Source: Aestuariibacter sp. (GTDB lineage Bacteria > Pseudomonadota > Gammaproteobacteria > Enterobacterales > Alteromonadaceae). Taken from it: 64,000 bases of DNA. Of the stretch, positions 38,645-49,939 are shown in pieces. Position 1 is the first letter of the stretch. The number at the start of each line of letters is the position of its first letter. Below the pieces are notes generated by a model, which was not told where the DNA came from, did not search any database, and saw only the letters and a program-made list of their open reading frames with translations. The stretch lies in NCBI GenBank assembly GCA_017794925.1, contig CP051238.1, positions 3,338,346 to 3,402,345 of the forward strand, given 5' to 3'. Both the position numbers and the translations under genes were made by a program.

Positions 38645-39559
38645 ATGAGCACATTTTTTAAAACCAAGTCAGGAATGCCGGCTTTTTGTGGTTTAGCGGT
38701 AGGCTTATCGTTAATGGCTTCAACAGTTCAGGCAACCGTTATTTCAAGCGAAAGTAATGCTTACGCATTAGGGGTTGACCTTGAAATCGGAATCGATAAC
38801 GTAGCGGCTGCTCAAGCCAACATAACATTACCGTCTATGTTGCAACAGTCAGCACCAGGTACTTACGACCTGTCTAATACCGCGCTGTCTGTAGATGCAA
38901 ACATCAGTACAACGCTCAATGTCATTCAGGATGTAGACGTATTTGCATCAACTGGCGTTTTCAATGGGCAAATTACGTCAGATGTTGATGGTGCGAGTGG
39001 CAGTAAATCAACGACCGGTTACAGTGAAGTGAACAGCTTAACAGCGAGTGTGGCCGATACCACAGCGCCGATTGACCTGAGTGCTCTGCTGGAAATTAGC
39101 AGCACAACGTTAAATAGTTATTCTGAAGTCACTGGAGACTGGGGTATGTTTAACGCAATGGGTATGTCAGTTATCGAAGATCTGAGTATCTTTTTCCTGG
39201 GTAGCCAAATTGACCTGGTCTCTGAAGGTATTTCTGTCGACGTACTCGCGGGCTCCACACCCAATTTCCAACTCATCGACTTCGCCGGCGTTGTTGGACT
39301 GGACCTGATTCTGAATGAGCAAATCAGTCATTGTGCAATGCCCGGTTACTGTAGCATGGAGGTTAATGCGTTACGCTTTGCATTTGAAGGCGTCAATTTG
39401 CTCGATGCTGGTATCGACGGTCTGCTGAATGGTGAAATCATCATTGGTCATAGCTACGCAGAAATGACAGGCATGCCATCAGCACCAGTGAACGCGCCGG
39501 CAGCACTTGGCATTTTACTGATGGCAACCGCAATCAGTGTCATGAGAGCACGACGCTAA
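38645..39559 (+). CDS. Secreted protein with PEP-CTERM-like C-terminal sorting tail
   Basis: An exported protein of 304 residues. A Sec signal peptide covers residues 1-30 (ending STVQA). The body is rich in Ser, Thr, Asn and Asp, with few charged or Cys residues apart from CAMPGYC, and looks beta-rich. The C-terminus has VNAPAALGILLMATAISVMRARR: a short Pro-containing motif, one hydrophobic helix and an Arg cluster. This is the tripartite plan of PEP-CTERM proteins that are processed by an exosortase, here with AP in place of the classic EP. No exosortase is in the window. The ribosome site GAGAGGG is clear. A terminator follows. The body has no family I can name. Confidence 0.7.
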   Translation: MSTFFKTKSGMPAFCGLAVGLSLMASTVQATVISSESNAYALGVDLEIGIDNVAAAQANITLPSMLQQSAPGTYDLSNTALSVDANISTTLNVIQDVDVFASTGVFNGQITSDVDGASGSKSTTGYSEVNSLTASVADTTAPIDLSALLEISSTTLNSYSEVTGDWGMFNAMGMSVIEDLSIFFLGSQIDLVSEGISVDVLAGSTPNFQLIDFAGVVGLDLILNEQISHCAMPGYCSMEVNALRFAFEGVNLLDAGIDGLLNGEIIIGHSYAEMTGMPSAPVNAPAALGILLMATAISVMRARR

Positions 39560-39581
39560 GTAACGCCGTTTAAACTTGGCA

Positions 39582-39609
39582 AAAAGTGCAGCATTAACGC
39601 TGCACTTTT
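39582..39609. terminator. Convergent terminator between the PEP-CTERM-like gene and ligA
   Basis: AAAAGTGCAGC (39582-39592) and GCTGCACTTTT (39599-39609) form a perfect 11-base stem with a six-base loop. A and T runs lie on both sides, so it can act in both directions. Confidence 0.9.
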
Positions 39610-39623
39610 GCATTTTCGCAGAC

Positions 39624-41666
<2,043 letters not shown>

Positions 41667-41734
41667 TCACTAAGCACGCGGATTGCGTGCACAAGAAAAT
41701 TAGCAGGACCGGGATACCGGCCCTCATCGTATAA

Positions 41735-42991
41735 TCAGTGTCTGGCGATCATGCGTTTACGTTCAAAATCGCGGATTTTTTCAACGTACTGCTGTATGCC
41801 TTGTTTCGTTAACACACTGCGACGACCATCAAGAACCTGAGCGCCAAATTCGTCAGCGATTTTTCTGGCCGCGTTATGCATCATGTTGAAGACCTGATGC
41901 GGGTCGCCTTCAATGGGCAATAACATGAACAAGGATACGCCGCGCGTTGTGAAGTTTTCCAGATTATCAATATCGAAATTACCCGGCTTGAACATGTTCG
42001 CCAGACTAAATAATACCGGTCCTTTACCATTTGAATTAACATGCCGGTGGAAAATGTCCTGATCCCCAAATTTAAAGCCCAGTGTCAGTAGCATTGGTAA
42101 TAACGCAGCACCACTGATCGGCTCGTCTTCTGGCGCCCTTACATTCAAAATAAGCACTTCCTGATCGACACTGGCGGCACTGGGACTGGACTTGGCGGTG
42201 CCGGCTGTTGAAGCCTCCGGCGCCTTTTGAGAATCGTCAAAATCGATTTGCATTTGTTCGTCATCACCAAAGTTTGGCTCCTGACGACGCCGAACCGGTT
42301 GTCTGGCTTTTTTACGTAATACGGGTTTATCGACAGGCACTGCACTTTCAACTTCACTCTTAGACGATTCGGCAACCGGCTTGTCTTTCATACCAGCGGG
42401 AGCATCTTGTGCATCCAGAGAAAAATCAATATGAGGCTCTTGTTCTTTTGCGTTTATCGCCTCTGGATTATTTTCAACCACAGGTGGCTCATCTTTTAAT
42501 AAAAATGAGGGCGGTGCTGGTATGGCTTCGCCTGAATCAACCATCGACTCTTTCGAGCTGTACTGAGGTTTGGGGTTAGATACCACTGAGGCATAAATCT
42601 TTTCTACTTCAGGCGGAGCATCGAGTTCGACGTCAGTTTCAACCTCCGCCTGTGGTTTCGAGCTCTTGTCAGGCTCACCCACTGAATCATCATGGGCTTC
42701 GCTGTCATGGTCAGTAGCCGATTCTGTTTCTGTTTGTGACGCATGATTCATGTCATCAGACAACGTCGTCTGGCCACTCACGACACGAACCGAGCCGACA
42801 CCAAATTCATCAAACTGTTCTGAAGAATCAGAGGGTAGCTCGTCCTCGTCTTCCTGCCAGTCCTGTGGCTCAATACGGGGTGGCTTCTTGGCCTTATTGT
42901 TTTTGCGAATATTCCATAAGCCATGTGCTAACACGCCGATGATAAAAAAACCACCTAGCAACAACAATGACCAACGTAATTCATCTTCCAT
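41735..42991 (-). CDS. zipA: Cell division protein ZipA
   Basis: The membrane tether of the FtsZ ring, 418 residues. One N-terminal helix (LRWSLLLLGGFFIIGVLAHGLW) is followed by a short basic stretch (RKNNKAKK) and a long acidic, Pro/Ser-rich linker of about 240 residues. The C-terminal FtsZ-binding domain starts near VLILNVRAPEDEPISGAALLPML and includes FHRHVNSNGKGPVLFSLANMF. It is longer than the E. coli protein because of the linker. smc lies 21 bases upstream. Confidence 0.95.
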   Translation of the reverse strand: MEDELRWSLLLLGGFFIIGVLAHGLWNIRKNNKAKKPPRIEPQDWQEDEDELPSDSSEQFDEFGVGSVRVVSGQTTLSDDMNHASQTETESATDHDSEAHDDSVGEPDKSSKPQAEVETDVELDAPPEVEKIYASVVSNPKPQYSSKESMVDSGEAIPAPPSFLLKDEPPVVENNPEAINAKEQEPHIDFSLDAQDAPAGMKDKPVAESSKSEVESAVPVDKPVLRKKARQPVRRRQEPNFGDDEQMQIDFDDSQKAPEASTAGTAKSSPSAASVDQEVLILNVRAPEDEPISGAALLPMLLTLGFKFGDQDIFHRHVNSNGKGPVLFSLANMFKPGNFDIDNLENFTTRGVSLFMLLPIEGDPHQVFNMMHNAARKIADEFGAQVLDGRRSVLTKQGIQQYVEKIRDFERKRMIARH

Positions 42992-43012
42992 CGATTTTTA
43001 TGCCCTGTGTAA

Positions 43013-46000
43013 TTATGCTTCTACCAATGAAACGGCTTCATCTACGTCAACGGCGACCATGCGGGATACACCCGGTTCAGCCATAGTGACACCGGTCAGA
43101 TGACTGGCCATCTCCATTGCGATCTTATTATGGGTAATATAAATAAACTGTACTGATTTCGACATTTCCGACACCAGTTTACAAAAGCGCCCCACGTTTG
43201 CGTCGTCTAGTGGCGCATCTACTTCATCAAGCAGGCAAAACGGCGCCGGATTCAATCTGAATATTGCAAACACTAATGATAAAGCGGTTAGCGCTTTTTC
43301 TCCACCGCTAAGCAGATGAATTGTACTATTTTTCTTGCCAGGTGGACGTGCCATGATAGTCACACCGGTTTCCAATAAGTCGTCGTCGGTCAGTGCAAGA
43401 TAAGCCGAGCCTCCGCCAAACACTTTGGGAAACAGCTGTTTCAAATCATCATTTACCTGTTCAAACGTGTGGCTGAATCGGGTACGCGTCTCGCGGTCGA
43501 TCTTGCGAATAGCATTTTGCAATGTGTCCAGCGCTTCATTCAGATCGTCAAACTGGGCATCCAAATGTGCTTTTCGTTCGGCCTGGATATCGTACTCCTC
43601 CACAGCGGCCAGGTTTACAGCACCAAGGCGGCTAATGGCTGCCGTAGTTTGCTCAAGTTCCGACTGAGTACGTTTTTCTTCTGCATCTGCAGGTAAATTT
43701 TCCAAAATCGTTTTTAGCGTAACATCAAGTTCATTGAGCTGTTCAAGAATGGCGGTCCCCCTGACTCTTACGCCTTCAGCTTCGATTTTGAGACTGTCCA
43801 GTTCCTGTTGACGCTTGGCAATCATTGCCAGTTGCCCTTGCTGGCCCTGCATCGCTTCTGCCAACATGGATTCAGCATACTCAAGGTCGTGTTGCAGACC
43901 ACTTTTTTGCTCTTCCAGCTGCTCTTTATCGGCAAGATAGGCTTGCAGCTGTTCTTTCTGTTCATTCTCGGGACTGGATAACGCTTCAAACTCGCGCTGT
44001 AGTGTTTCTTCACGCCGTTTCGTGTCATGTGACTGGCTTTGCAATTGCTGTTGCTGAGTTGCCGCACTTTGCAGTTTGTTCCTCAGATCCTGCAATTGTA
44101 ATGCTTGTTCGTGCAAAGACCGGGTATACTGCTCATACTGTGCCCGTTGAGAAGCTACCTGTTGCTGTAACGATTGCCGGGTCGAATCCAATTGCTCTTG
44201 CTCTGCCGCGTGTTCGGCTAACTGTTCTTCGAGCGCTTCCAGACTTTCATTCAGCATTGCCAATTCAATGGCTTCCTCTTCAAACTGGTCTTTTTGACGT
44301 GCCAGTTCGTCATGTAAACGCTGTTGTTTTTGTTGTTGCTGTTGTTGTTGCTCAGTCAACCACTGAATCTGATGACTGTGCTGTTGCAGGGTGTTTTGTT
44401 CAGCAGACAACCTGCTCTGATGCTGCTTCACTCTCTCCTGGCAGTTACTTAGCCTGCCTTCTGCGTGCTCGACCTTCCCTTCCAGTTCGGCTATCGATAT
44501 TTCACTGATTGCTATTTCATCAACCAGCTCGGCAAGGGCCTGAGCGCGCTGAAGCTGGCCGGCTTGCTCGTCCTTTCTGCCTACACGCAACCAGTCCCTG
44601 GCCATCCACTCTCCGGATTCAGTCACAAACAGACCGAAAGGTGACGATTCAAACAAAGACTGTGCTTTGTCTAAATCATCAACGATACCAATCTGATTAA
44701 ATACCGCAGGTACAGAAGGGTTTTCAAGCAGTGTTGCTAAAGACTGCGGTACTTTGTTTTCGGTGAACTGTGCTTCGGTAAAATAATGAAAGCCCGGGGT
44801 AAAGTTGGCCAGTTCTGACATCCCCTTGGTGAGTGAACAGTCTCGCAACACTTGCGCGTCGCCTAACAGCGTTAACGCATGTTCAACAAGCGCGGCGGAA
44901 CCCGGTTTTGGCATTAGCCATTCCCATAATGCCACCGCCGACTCAGGTTGAATTTGCTGGGGGCCTGATGCGTTTTGAAGCGTTTCGAGTGCGGCATGCT
45001 TAGATCGCAATGTTTGCAAATTCCCCTTCGCCGACAAAAGTTGTGTATTACTGTCAGTAAGTTGTGCTTTAGCATCTTCCAGTTCGTGCTCTGCAACTAC
45101 CAGCGCTTCTGACAAGGCTTCGACTTGTATTTCCAGATCAATTTTCTCTGCTTCCAGTTCGGCGAGTCGGCTCTGGTAGTCATCCTGCGTGTATTCTTGT
45201 AACTCGTGCTCCAATTCACCAATTCTCTGCTGAGTTCGCATTTGCATTTGCAATAGCGTTTGCACTTTACTGTGATGCGTATGAACCTGCTGTTTGTGTT
45301 GATGATAGGCCTGGTCCGCATGCTGAAAAGCGCGCTGATGTTGCTGAAGGGCTTGCTCTGCTTCCTCTCTGGCTGCTTCCAGTTGCTCACAGGAAGCGTG
45401 TTTCATCTCGTACTCTGGTTCCAGATTTAACAGCTTCTCAGACAACTCTTCGTGTTGGAATGAAAGTAGTGATTGCGTTTCATTCAGTCGGCCCAGCTGT
45501 TGGGTTAACTCACCGAGTTCCTGTTGAATTTGCTGGCGTCGTTGCTGATTATGCTGAGCAGATTGTTCCAGACGAGAGATAGCTGCACTGACGGTAAATA
45601 ATGATTGCTGCAGGGTATCCAAGGCGAGTTTATTTTCCTGAGCCGCGACGCGGTATTTCTCAATGCCAGCCTCATCGCCTCGTTGTTTCGCCGTTAACGC
45701 TTCTATTTCGTTTTTTACTTGTTCCTGCTGCTGTTGCAATTTTTGCAAGTGATCGTCTTGCTTAAGCCATCGAATTGCCGCAAGCTCCGCTTTGAGTTGA
45801 CGCTCTTGTGCTTTCAATGTCTTATATCGCCTGGCTGCCGCAGCCTGGCGCTGAAGTTTATCTAACTGTCTTCCGAGTTCACTTCGTACATCCTCCAATC
45901 GCTCCAGATTATCCTGGGTATGGCGAATGCGGTTTTCAGTTTCACGGCGTCGCTCTTTGTATTTTGAGATTCCCGCGGCTTCCTCAATGAAGACACGCAA

Positions 46001-46477
46001 TTCCTGGGGCTTCGACTCGATCAGACGTGAAATCATGCCCTGTTCAATAATGGCATAACTGCGAGGACCTAACCCTGTGCCAAGGAACAAATCGGTCACA
46101 TCACGACGGCGACATTTACTGGCATTCAAATAGTAAGTAGACACCGCATCACGTGTAACAACACGCTTTATCGACAGTTCATTGTACTTGGCATATTCAC
46201 CGGCGATCCGACCGCTACTATTATCAAATACGAGCTCAACGCTGCACTGACCTACTGCTTTTCGGGCAGACGAACCATTAAAAATAACGTCAGTCATAGC
46301 GTCGCCGCGCAGGTTCTTGGCTGAGCTTTCACCCAATACCCATCTGACTGCATCTATCACGTTAGACTTGCCGCATCCGTTGGGGCCAACAATCGCAGTC
46401 ATGTCCCCCGGAAAAGGAATGGTGGTAGGATCCACAAACGACTTAAACCCGGCAAGCTTGATTTTCTTCAGGCGCAT
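43013..46477 (-). CDS. smc: Chromosome partition protein SMC
   Basis: An ATP-driven condensin subunit of 1154 residues that compacts and separates chromosomes with ScpA/ScpB. The ABC head is split: Walker A GPNGCGKS (residues 31-38) is at the N-terminus, and the signature LLSGGEKALTALSL and Walker B FCLLDEVDAPLDD are at the C-terminus. Between them lie two long coiled coils around a hinge near residues 520-640. The coil includes a run of seven Gln. The start ATG at 46477 has GGAGGG upstream; an open frame extends to 46642, but those residues precede the MRLKKIKLAGFKSF start and lack SMC character. It implies an SMC-ScpAB rather than a MukBEF system. Confidence 0.97.
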   Translation of the reverse strand: MRLKKIKLAGFKSFVDPTTIPFPGDMTAIVGPNGCGKSNVIDAVRWVLGESSAKNLRGDAMTDVIFNGSSARKAVGQCSVELVFDNSSGRIAGEYAKYNELSIKRVVTRDAVSTYYLNASKCRRRDVTDLFLGTGLGPRSYAIIEQGMISRLIESKPQELRVFIEEAAGISKYKERRRETENRIRHTQDNLERLEDVRSELGRQLDKLQRQAAAARRYKTLKAQERQLKAELAAIRWLKQDDHLQKLQQQQEQVKNEIEALTAKQRGDEAGIEKYRVAAQENKLALDTLQQSLFTVSAAISRLEQSAQHNQQRRQQIQQELGELTQQLGRLNETQSLLSFQHEELSEKLLNLEPEYEMKHASCEQLEAAREEAEQALQQHQRAFQHADQAYHQHKQQVHTHHSKVQTLLQMQMRTQQRIGELEHELQEYTQDDYQSRLAELEAEKIDLEIQVEALSEALVVAEHELEDAKAQLTDSNTQLLSAKGNLQTLRSKHAALETLQNASGPQQIQPESAVALWEWLMPKPGSAALVEHALTLLGDAQVLRDCSLTKGMSELANFTPGFHYFTEAQFTENKVPQSLATLLENPSVPAVFNQIGIVDDLDKAQSLFESSPFGLFVTESGEWMARDWLRVGRKDEQAGQLQRAQALAELVDEIAISEISIAELEGKVEHAEGRLSNCQERVKQHQSRLSAEQNTLQQHSHQIQWLTEQQQQQQQKQQRLHDELARQKDQFEEEAIELAMLNESLEALEEQLAEHAAEQEQLDSTRQSLQQQVASQRAQYEQYTRSLHEQALQLQDLRNKLQSAATQQQQLQSQSHDTKRREETLQREFEALSSPENEQKEQLQAYLADKEQLEEQKSGLQHDLEYAESMLAEAMQGQQGQLAMIAKRQQELDSLKIEAEGVRVRGTAILEQLNELDVTLKTILENLPADAEEKRTQSELEQTTAAISRLGAVNLAAVEEYDIQAERKAHLDAQFDDLNEALDTLQNAIRKIDRETRTRFSHTFEQVNDDLKQLFPKVFGGGSAYLALTDDDLLETGVTIMARPPGKKNSTIHLLSGGEKALTALSLVFAIFRLNPAPFCLLDEVDAPLDDANVGRFCKLVSEMSKSVQFIYITHNKIAMEMASHLTGVTMAEPGVSRMVAVDVDEAVSLVEA

Positions 46478-46699
46478 CAAAACCCTCCGCGTCTGTAAAA
46501 AGACGAGCGGACAGTGGACATGTGCCGGAAATGCTGAGCTTCCGGGAAAATTCTGTCGTGAGTTGAAGGGTTCACGTGCGCGCTGTTGAGTTGTTATTAT
46601 AGGTTGAATGTAACAAAGTTCATCAACTGTAACAATTAACAATTCACTGTTATCCCTAAGACTTTTATACTGATTTTACATGTATTATCTGGAGTCACT

Positions 46700-47449
46700 A
46701 TGCCGCAACAAAGTGGATTTGGTTATTTTGGTCAGGGTTTCGACCTGATCACCACCAAAGGCCTGAAACGGTTCGTGTTTGTACCGCTTTTCATCAATTT
46801 AGTTTTATTTTCAGTCGCATTTTATTTTCTGCTCGGAGAAATCCAGGGCGGAATCGATTACATAACGGGGTTAATACCCGACTGGTTGGGTTGGTTAAAA
46901 ACTGCAATTAATGTTTTTGTATGGCCATTGGCAGTGATCAGTATTTTGCTGTCATTTGCACTGGTATTTGGTACCTTGGCCAACTGGATCGCTGCACCTT
47001 TTAACGGATTACTGGCAGAGAAAGTAGAACGTCACCTTACCGGACAAAGTCTGGGAGACGACGGGATATTGGCAATTATTAAAGACTTACCACGCACATT
47101 GGGCCGTGAACTTACTAAGTTTGTTTACTATTTTCCACGGGCACTGGGTTTTCTGTTGCTGTTTTTCTTTTTACCTGTAATTGGGCAGGTGCTGTGGTTT
47201 CTTTTCGGCGCGTGGATGATGGCGATACAGTATTGTGACTACCCCTTTGACAATCACAAAGTGCCCTTTAAAACCATGCGACTGCATCTGGGTGATCGCA
47301 AAGGTCTGAGTTATTCATTTGGTATTGCGGTCAATGTGATGGCGATGATACCCATCATCAACTTCCTCGTGATGCCGGTTGCTATCTGTGGTGCCACAGC
47401 GATGTGGGTAAATGAATATCGCTCTACGGTGTTAGAACAGAATCAGTAA
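46700..47449 (+). CDS. cysZ: Sulfate transporter CysZ
   Basis: An inner-membrane protein of 249 residues for sulfate uptake toward cysteine synthesis. The SGFGYFGQGFDLITTKGLKRFVFVP start is typical, as are the LIPDWLGWL and LANWIAAPFNGLLAEKVE segments and the four main membrane helices. It is divergent from smc. Its 3' end overlaps the 3' end of the metallopeptidase-like gene by 26 bases. Confidence 0.95.
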   Translation: MPQQSGFGYFGQGFDLITTKGLKRFVFVPLFINLVLFSVAFYFLLGEIQGGIDYITGLIPDWLGWLKTAINVFVWPLAVISILLSFALVFGTLANWIAAPFNGLLAEKVERHLTGQSLGDDGILAIIKDLPRTLGRELTKFVYYFPRALGFLLLFFFLPVIGQVLWFLFGAWMMAIQYCDYPFDNHKVPFKTMRLHLGDRKGLSYSFGIAVNVMAMIPIINFLVMPVAICGATAMWVNEYRSTVLEQNQ

Positions 47450-48944
47450 CGTCAGATAAATCCGTATCGCCAGTTTCAGCGGTGGGTACTGGTAGGAATG
47501 CGGTCTGCTCATTGCGAACGCGTTCCAGCCAAAATGCAGCTTGTTCAGACTGTCTGGCACGCTGAAATGCCTGAAATAAGTTCATAGATACCGTGCGTTG
47601 AACGGCAGGCGTGTTCAGACGTTCTTGCCAGATACTCAGGTATAAAGGCGGTATGTATTTCGCGTCATGGTTTTCAAGGAAAGTCATGCGCTCACTCGGC
47701 TTATAACTTGGTTGCCGAATATTATGACAGGTCCTGGCAGGATATAATCGAATTGGAAACTCTATAGCTTGCCATGTTTGGATATTTTCCAGCGGCGCAT
47801 AGGTGAGCTCCCCCAAAAACACCAAATTAGGTGCCGTTTTACGGCTACAATATTCTTGTGCCAATCCAGCCGTTAGCGGATATTCATCGACGAAACCAAC
47901 GAAATGTGCCAGTTCGTGTACAAAAACACTGTAGGTATCCCCTACATCGAGATACATCACCCCATTATTTACGTTCGCTTTACCACTCTCAGCCAGCACC
48001 ATCAGGTGGGTAATCTCATGTTCAGCGACGGTGTTGGCCAACGTCCTTATATCGCAGCCTAGTCGCCCCTGCCCTCGCCAATTTGCATCACATTGAAGTA
48101 CATCGTCGTTCAACCACTGAGGCGCAGCCATACAGAGCGACAATGTCTTCAGACGGCGGTCTCGTTTAAATTGGGTGTATATACGATCTGCCTGAACCAT
48201 CTCTGCCAACCCTGTCGCGACAGGCTGAATGCGCTGACGGCATTGGTCAGTCAACCATTGGTCAGGTAATGAAGCTGACAACCCACTATGCAGTGAAGAT
48301 ATTGACGTTGGTTGATATCGATTTAACACCGATAAAACACCAGCAGCCTCATCGTGGTCATGTTCAGCAGCGAAAGTGAACAATGCCTTTGCTTCTTCTT
48401 GCTCACCTTGTTGCCAGCGTAGATAAGCCAGTTGGAATGCACTTTGCGGATCTTTCGTTGCCGTTTCTGCTAACCAGCGTTCAGCCAGTTCGGGCTGTTG
48501 ATACAACAGATACCAGTCGGCCAAAGCGGTTTGCGCTTCAAATAGACCTTGCTCAGCGGCCGCAGTAAGCCAACTCGCCCGATGTGAATAATCGTCACGA
48601 CTTAATGCAAACTCATATTGCGCCTGAGCAACACCACCTCTTGCAGCGAGTCTCACAAGACGCTGAGAAATACGGGGATTGTCTTCAAATCGCGAAAGGG
48701 TTAGTGCGGCTGGCGCATAACCAAGCCCAATGAGTTTTTCCAGCCAATAACTATCTTGCGAGGATTCAGCATAATCGTGTAACTGTAGCTGGGCAGCAAG
48801 ACTGCCCTGTTCAGCGGCCTTCCATAATAAAGACGCCGGCTGCGCTGCTTGCTGCGCATTTTGTATTAACTGAGGGGTAAACTGGCCGTTGTCTGCCGCA
48901 ATCGTCAGCGAGGTGAATACAACCAGACATGAAGCTCTAAACAT
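47424..48944 (-). CDS. Sel1/TPR-repeat protein with a putative zinc metallopeptidase domain
   Basis: A predicted exported protein of 506 residues with a signal-like N-terminus (MFRASCLVVFTSLTIA). The N-terminal half (about 40-220) is built of Sel1-like helical repeats (LLWKAAEQGSLAAQLQL, LTAAAEQGLFEAQTALADWY). The C-terminal half has HELAHFVGFVDEY: His343, Glu344 and His347, with Gly350 and Asp353 on the HExxHxxGxxD plan of metzincin-type proteases. The following SERMTFLENH could supply a Met-turn. The DEY ending resembles peptidase family M64, but the spacing differs by one residue, so the family is not settled. The start is eight bases after the nlpI stop, so both come from one mRNA. NlpI is known as an adaptor for a periplasmic protease, which makes a functional link plausible but unproven. 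Confidence 0.75.
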   Translation of the reverse strand: MFRASCLVVFTSLTIAADNGQFTPQLIQNAQQAAQPASLLWKAAEQGSLAAQLQLHDYAESSQDSYWLEKLIGLGYAPAALTLSRFEDNPRISQRLVRLAARGGVAQAQYEFALSRDDYSHRASWLTAAAEQGLFEAQTALADWYLLYQQPELAERWLAETATKDPQSAFQLAYLRWQQGEQEEAKALFTFAAEHDHDEAAGVLSVLNRYQPTSISSLHSGLSASLPDQWLTDQCRQRIQPVATGLAEMVQADRIYTQFKRDRRLKTLSLCMAAPQWLNDDVLQCDANWRGQGRLGCDIRTLANTVAEHEITHLMVLAESGKANVNNGVMYLDVGDTYSVFVHELAHFVGFVDEYPLTAGLAQEYCSRKTAPNLVFLGELTYAPLENIQTWQAIEFPIRLYPARTCHNIRQPSYKPSERMTFLENHDAKYIPPLYLSIWQERLNTPAVQRTVSMNLFQAFQRARQSEQAAFWLERVRNEQTAFLPVPTAETGDTDLSDVTDSVLTP

Positions 48945-48952
48945 GCAGCGCG

Positions 48953-49852
48953 TTATTCAGATACGGTATTCTGACGCAGTCGCTCCAGCTCAAGGCGTGC
49001 GTAGCGATGTTCAACATATTCAAATACGTTGGTACTGAGTGCGAATTTAAAATAATTTGACGCAATGCCTGGTTGTTCTTTTTCTTCGTGATACTTGCCC
49101 AGATAGAAATAGGCTTCACATAACCGATCGGTCAGTTCCTTTTCGCTGGTAACACCGGTCAATAAAGAATCCAGCAGTTGGTTTTCAGAAGCCGTTCCCA
49201 AAAACATATCAACCAGTTTTGTAGCCCAATGTTCCTCTGTTAGCGCAACACGGCGATTGGCTAACTGTACTTTTGCTGTTTCTGGTGAGATTTGCTTGTC
49301 TGCAAAATAAGCCCACAGCGCACGAAATGGGTCATTCGGCGCTTTTTCAGCAAACGTCGACAAATCTTTAACGGCCAGATCAGGACGACCACCGTAATAA
49401 AGTGCAATGCCGCGGTTTAAAAACGCAAACTCGTATTCTGGGTCGATTTCCAATGTGGAGTCGAATGCTTCATACGCCTGACTAAACTCACGTTGCTGAA
49501 TCAGGTGTACACCCAACGAATTGTAGGCTTCTGCCATGTCCGGTTTAAAATTAATCGCGCGGTTATAATCGAATTGCGCGAGCCCGCTTAAGCCTACGCT
49601 GTCATAAAGCATACCGCGTTGAAAGTGGATTTGGGCTTTATCGCTATCGGTGAGTTGGACGTTAGTTAAAATTTGCTCGAAACGGGCAATGGCTACCTGG
49701 GAACGGATGCTGACAGGTGCAGGCTCTGGCACCAGCAGGTTACCCATTTCGGTTTGTTTTGCGGTCTCGGGTGTTTGCGCACAACCTGCCAAACCCATAA
49801 CCAATAAAATTGCACTCAAACGACTCAGCATATGATAAATTTTTCTGTCCAA
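48953..49852 (-). CDS. nlpI: Lipoprotein NlpI
   Basis: An outer-membrane TPR lipoprotein of 299 residues. The signal has lipobox LAGC with Cys24. Tetratricopeptide repeats run from about residue 75 to 185 (AQIHFQRGMLYDSVGLSGLAQFDYNRAI, AEAYNSLGVHLIQQREFSQAYEAFD, EFAFLNRGIALYYGGRPDLAVKD). Length and order match NlpI, which in E. coli brings the endopeptidase MepS to the Prc protease. The start at 49852 lacks a clear ribosome site, and an ATG seven codons later is possible. In E. coli nlpI follows pnp; here three genes lie between them. Confidence 0.93.
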   Translation of the reverse strand: MDRKIYHMLSRLSAILLVMGLAGCAQTPETAKQTEMGNLLVPEPAPVSIRSQVAIARFEQILTNVQLTDSDKAQIHFQRGMLYDSVGLSGLAQFDYNRAINFKPDMAEAYNSLGVHLIQQREFSQAYEAFDSTLEIDPEYEFAFLNRGIALYYGGRPDLAVKDLSTFAEKAPNDPFRALWAYFADKQISPETAKVQLANRRVALTEEHWATKLVDMFLGTASENQLLDSLLTGVTSEKELTDRLCEAYFYLGKYHEEKEQPGIASNYFKFALSTNVFEYVEHRYARLELERLRQNTVSE

Positions 49853-49939
49853 TCCATTCCAGTTGTAGTTACTATAACAGAAGATACTGCAGTTAATGCA
49901 CTGTCGGATCAGGAAAATAGCAAAAACAGGAAATAAAAT

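Noticed and set aside
44330..44356. TTG/CTG triplet run that looks like a microsatellite
   Set aside because: It is in frame and encodes a Gln-rich segment of the SMC coiled coil. It may vary in length but is not a separate element.
43825..44508. Open frame of 227 codons on the plus strand opposite smc
   Set aside because: It is the shadow of the coiled-coil region; the Gln and Glu codons of smc leave few stops in the opposite frame.
46478..46642. N-terminal extension of smc
   Set aside because: The ATG at 46477 has a strong GGAGGG site and gives the standard SMC start.
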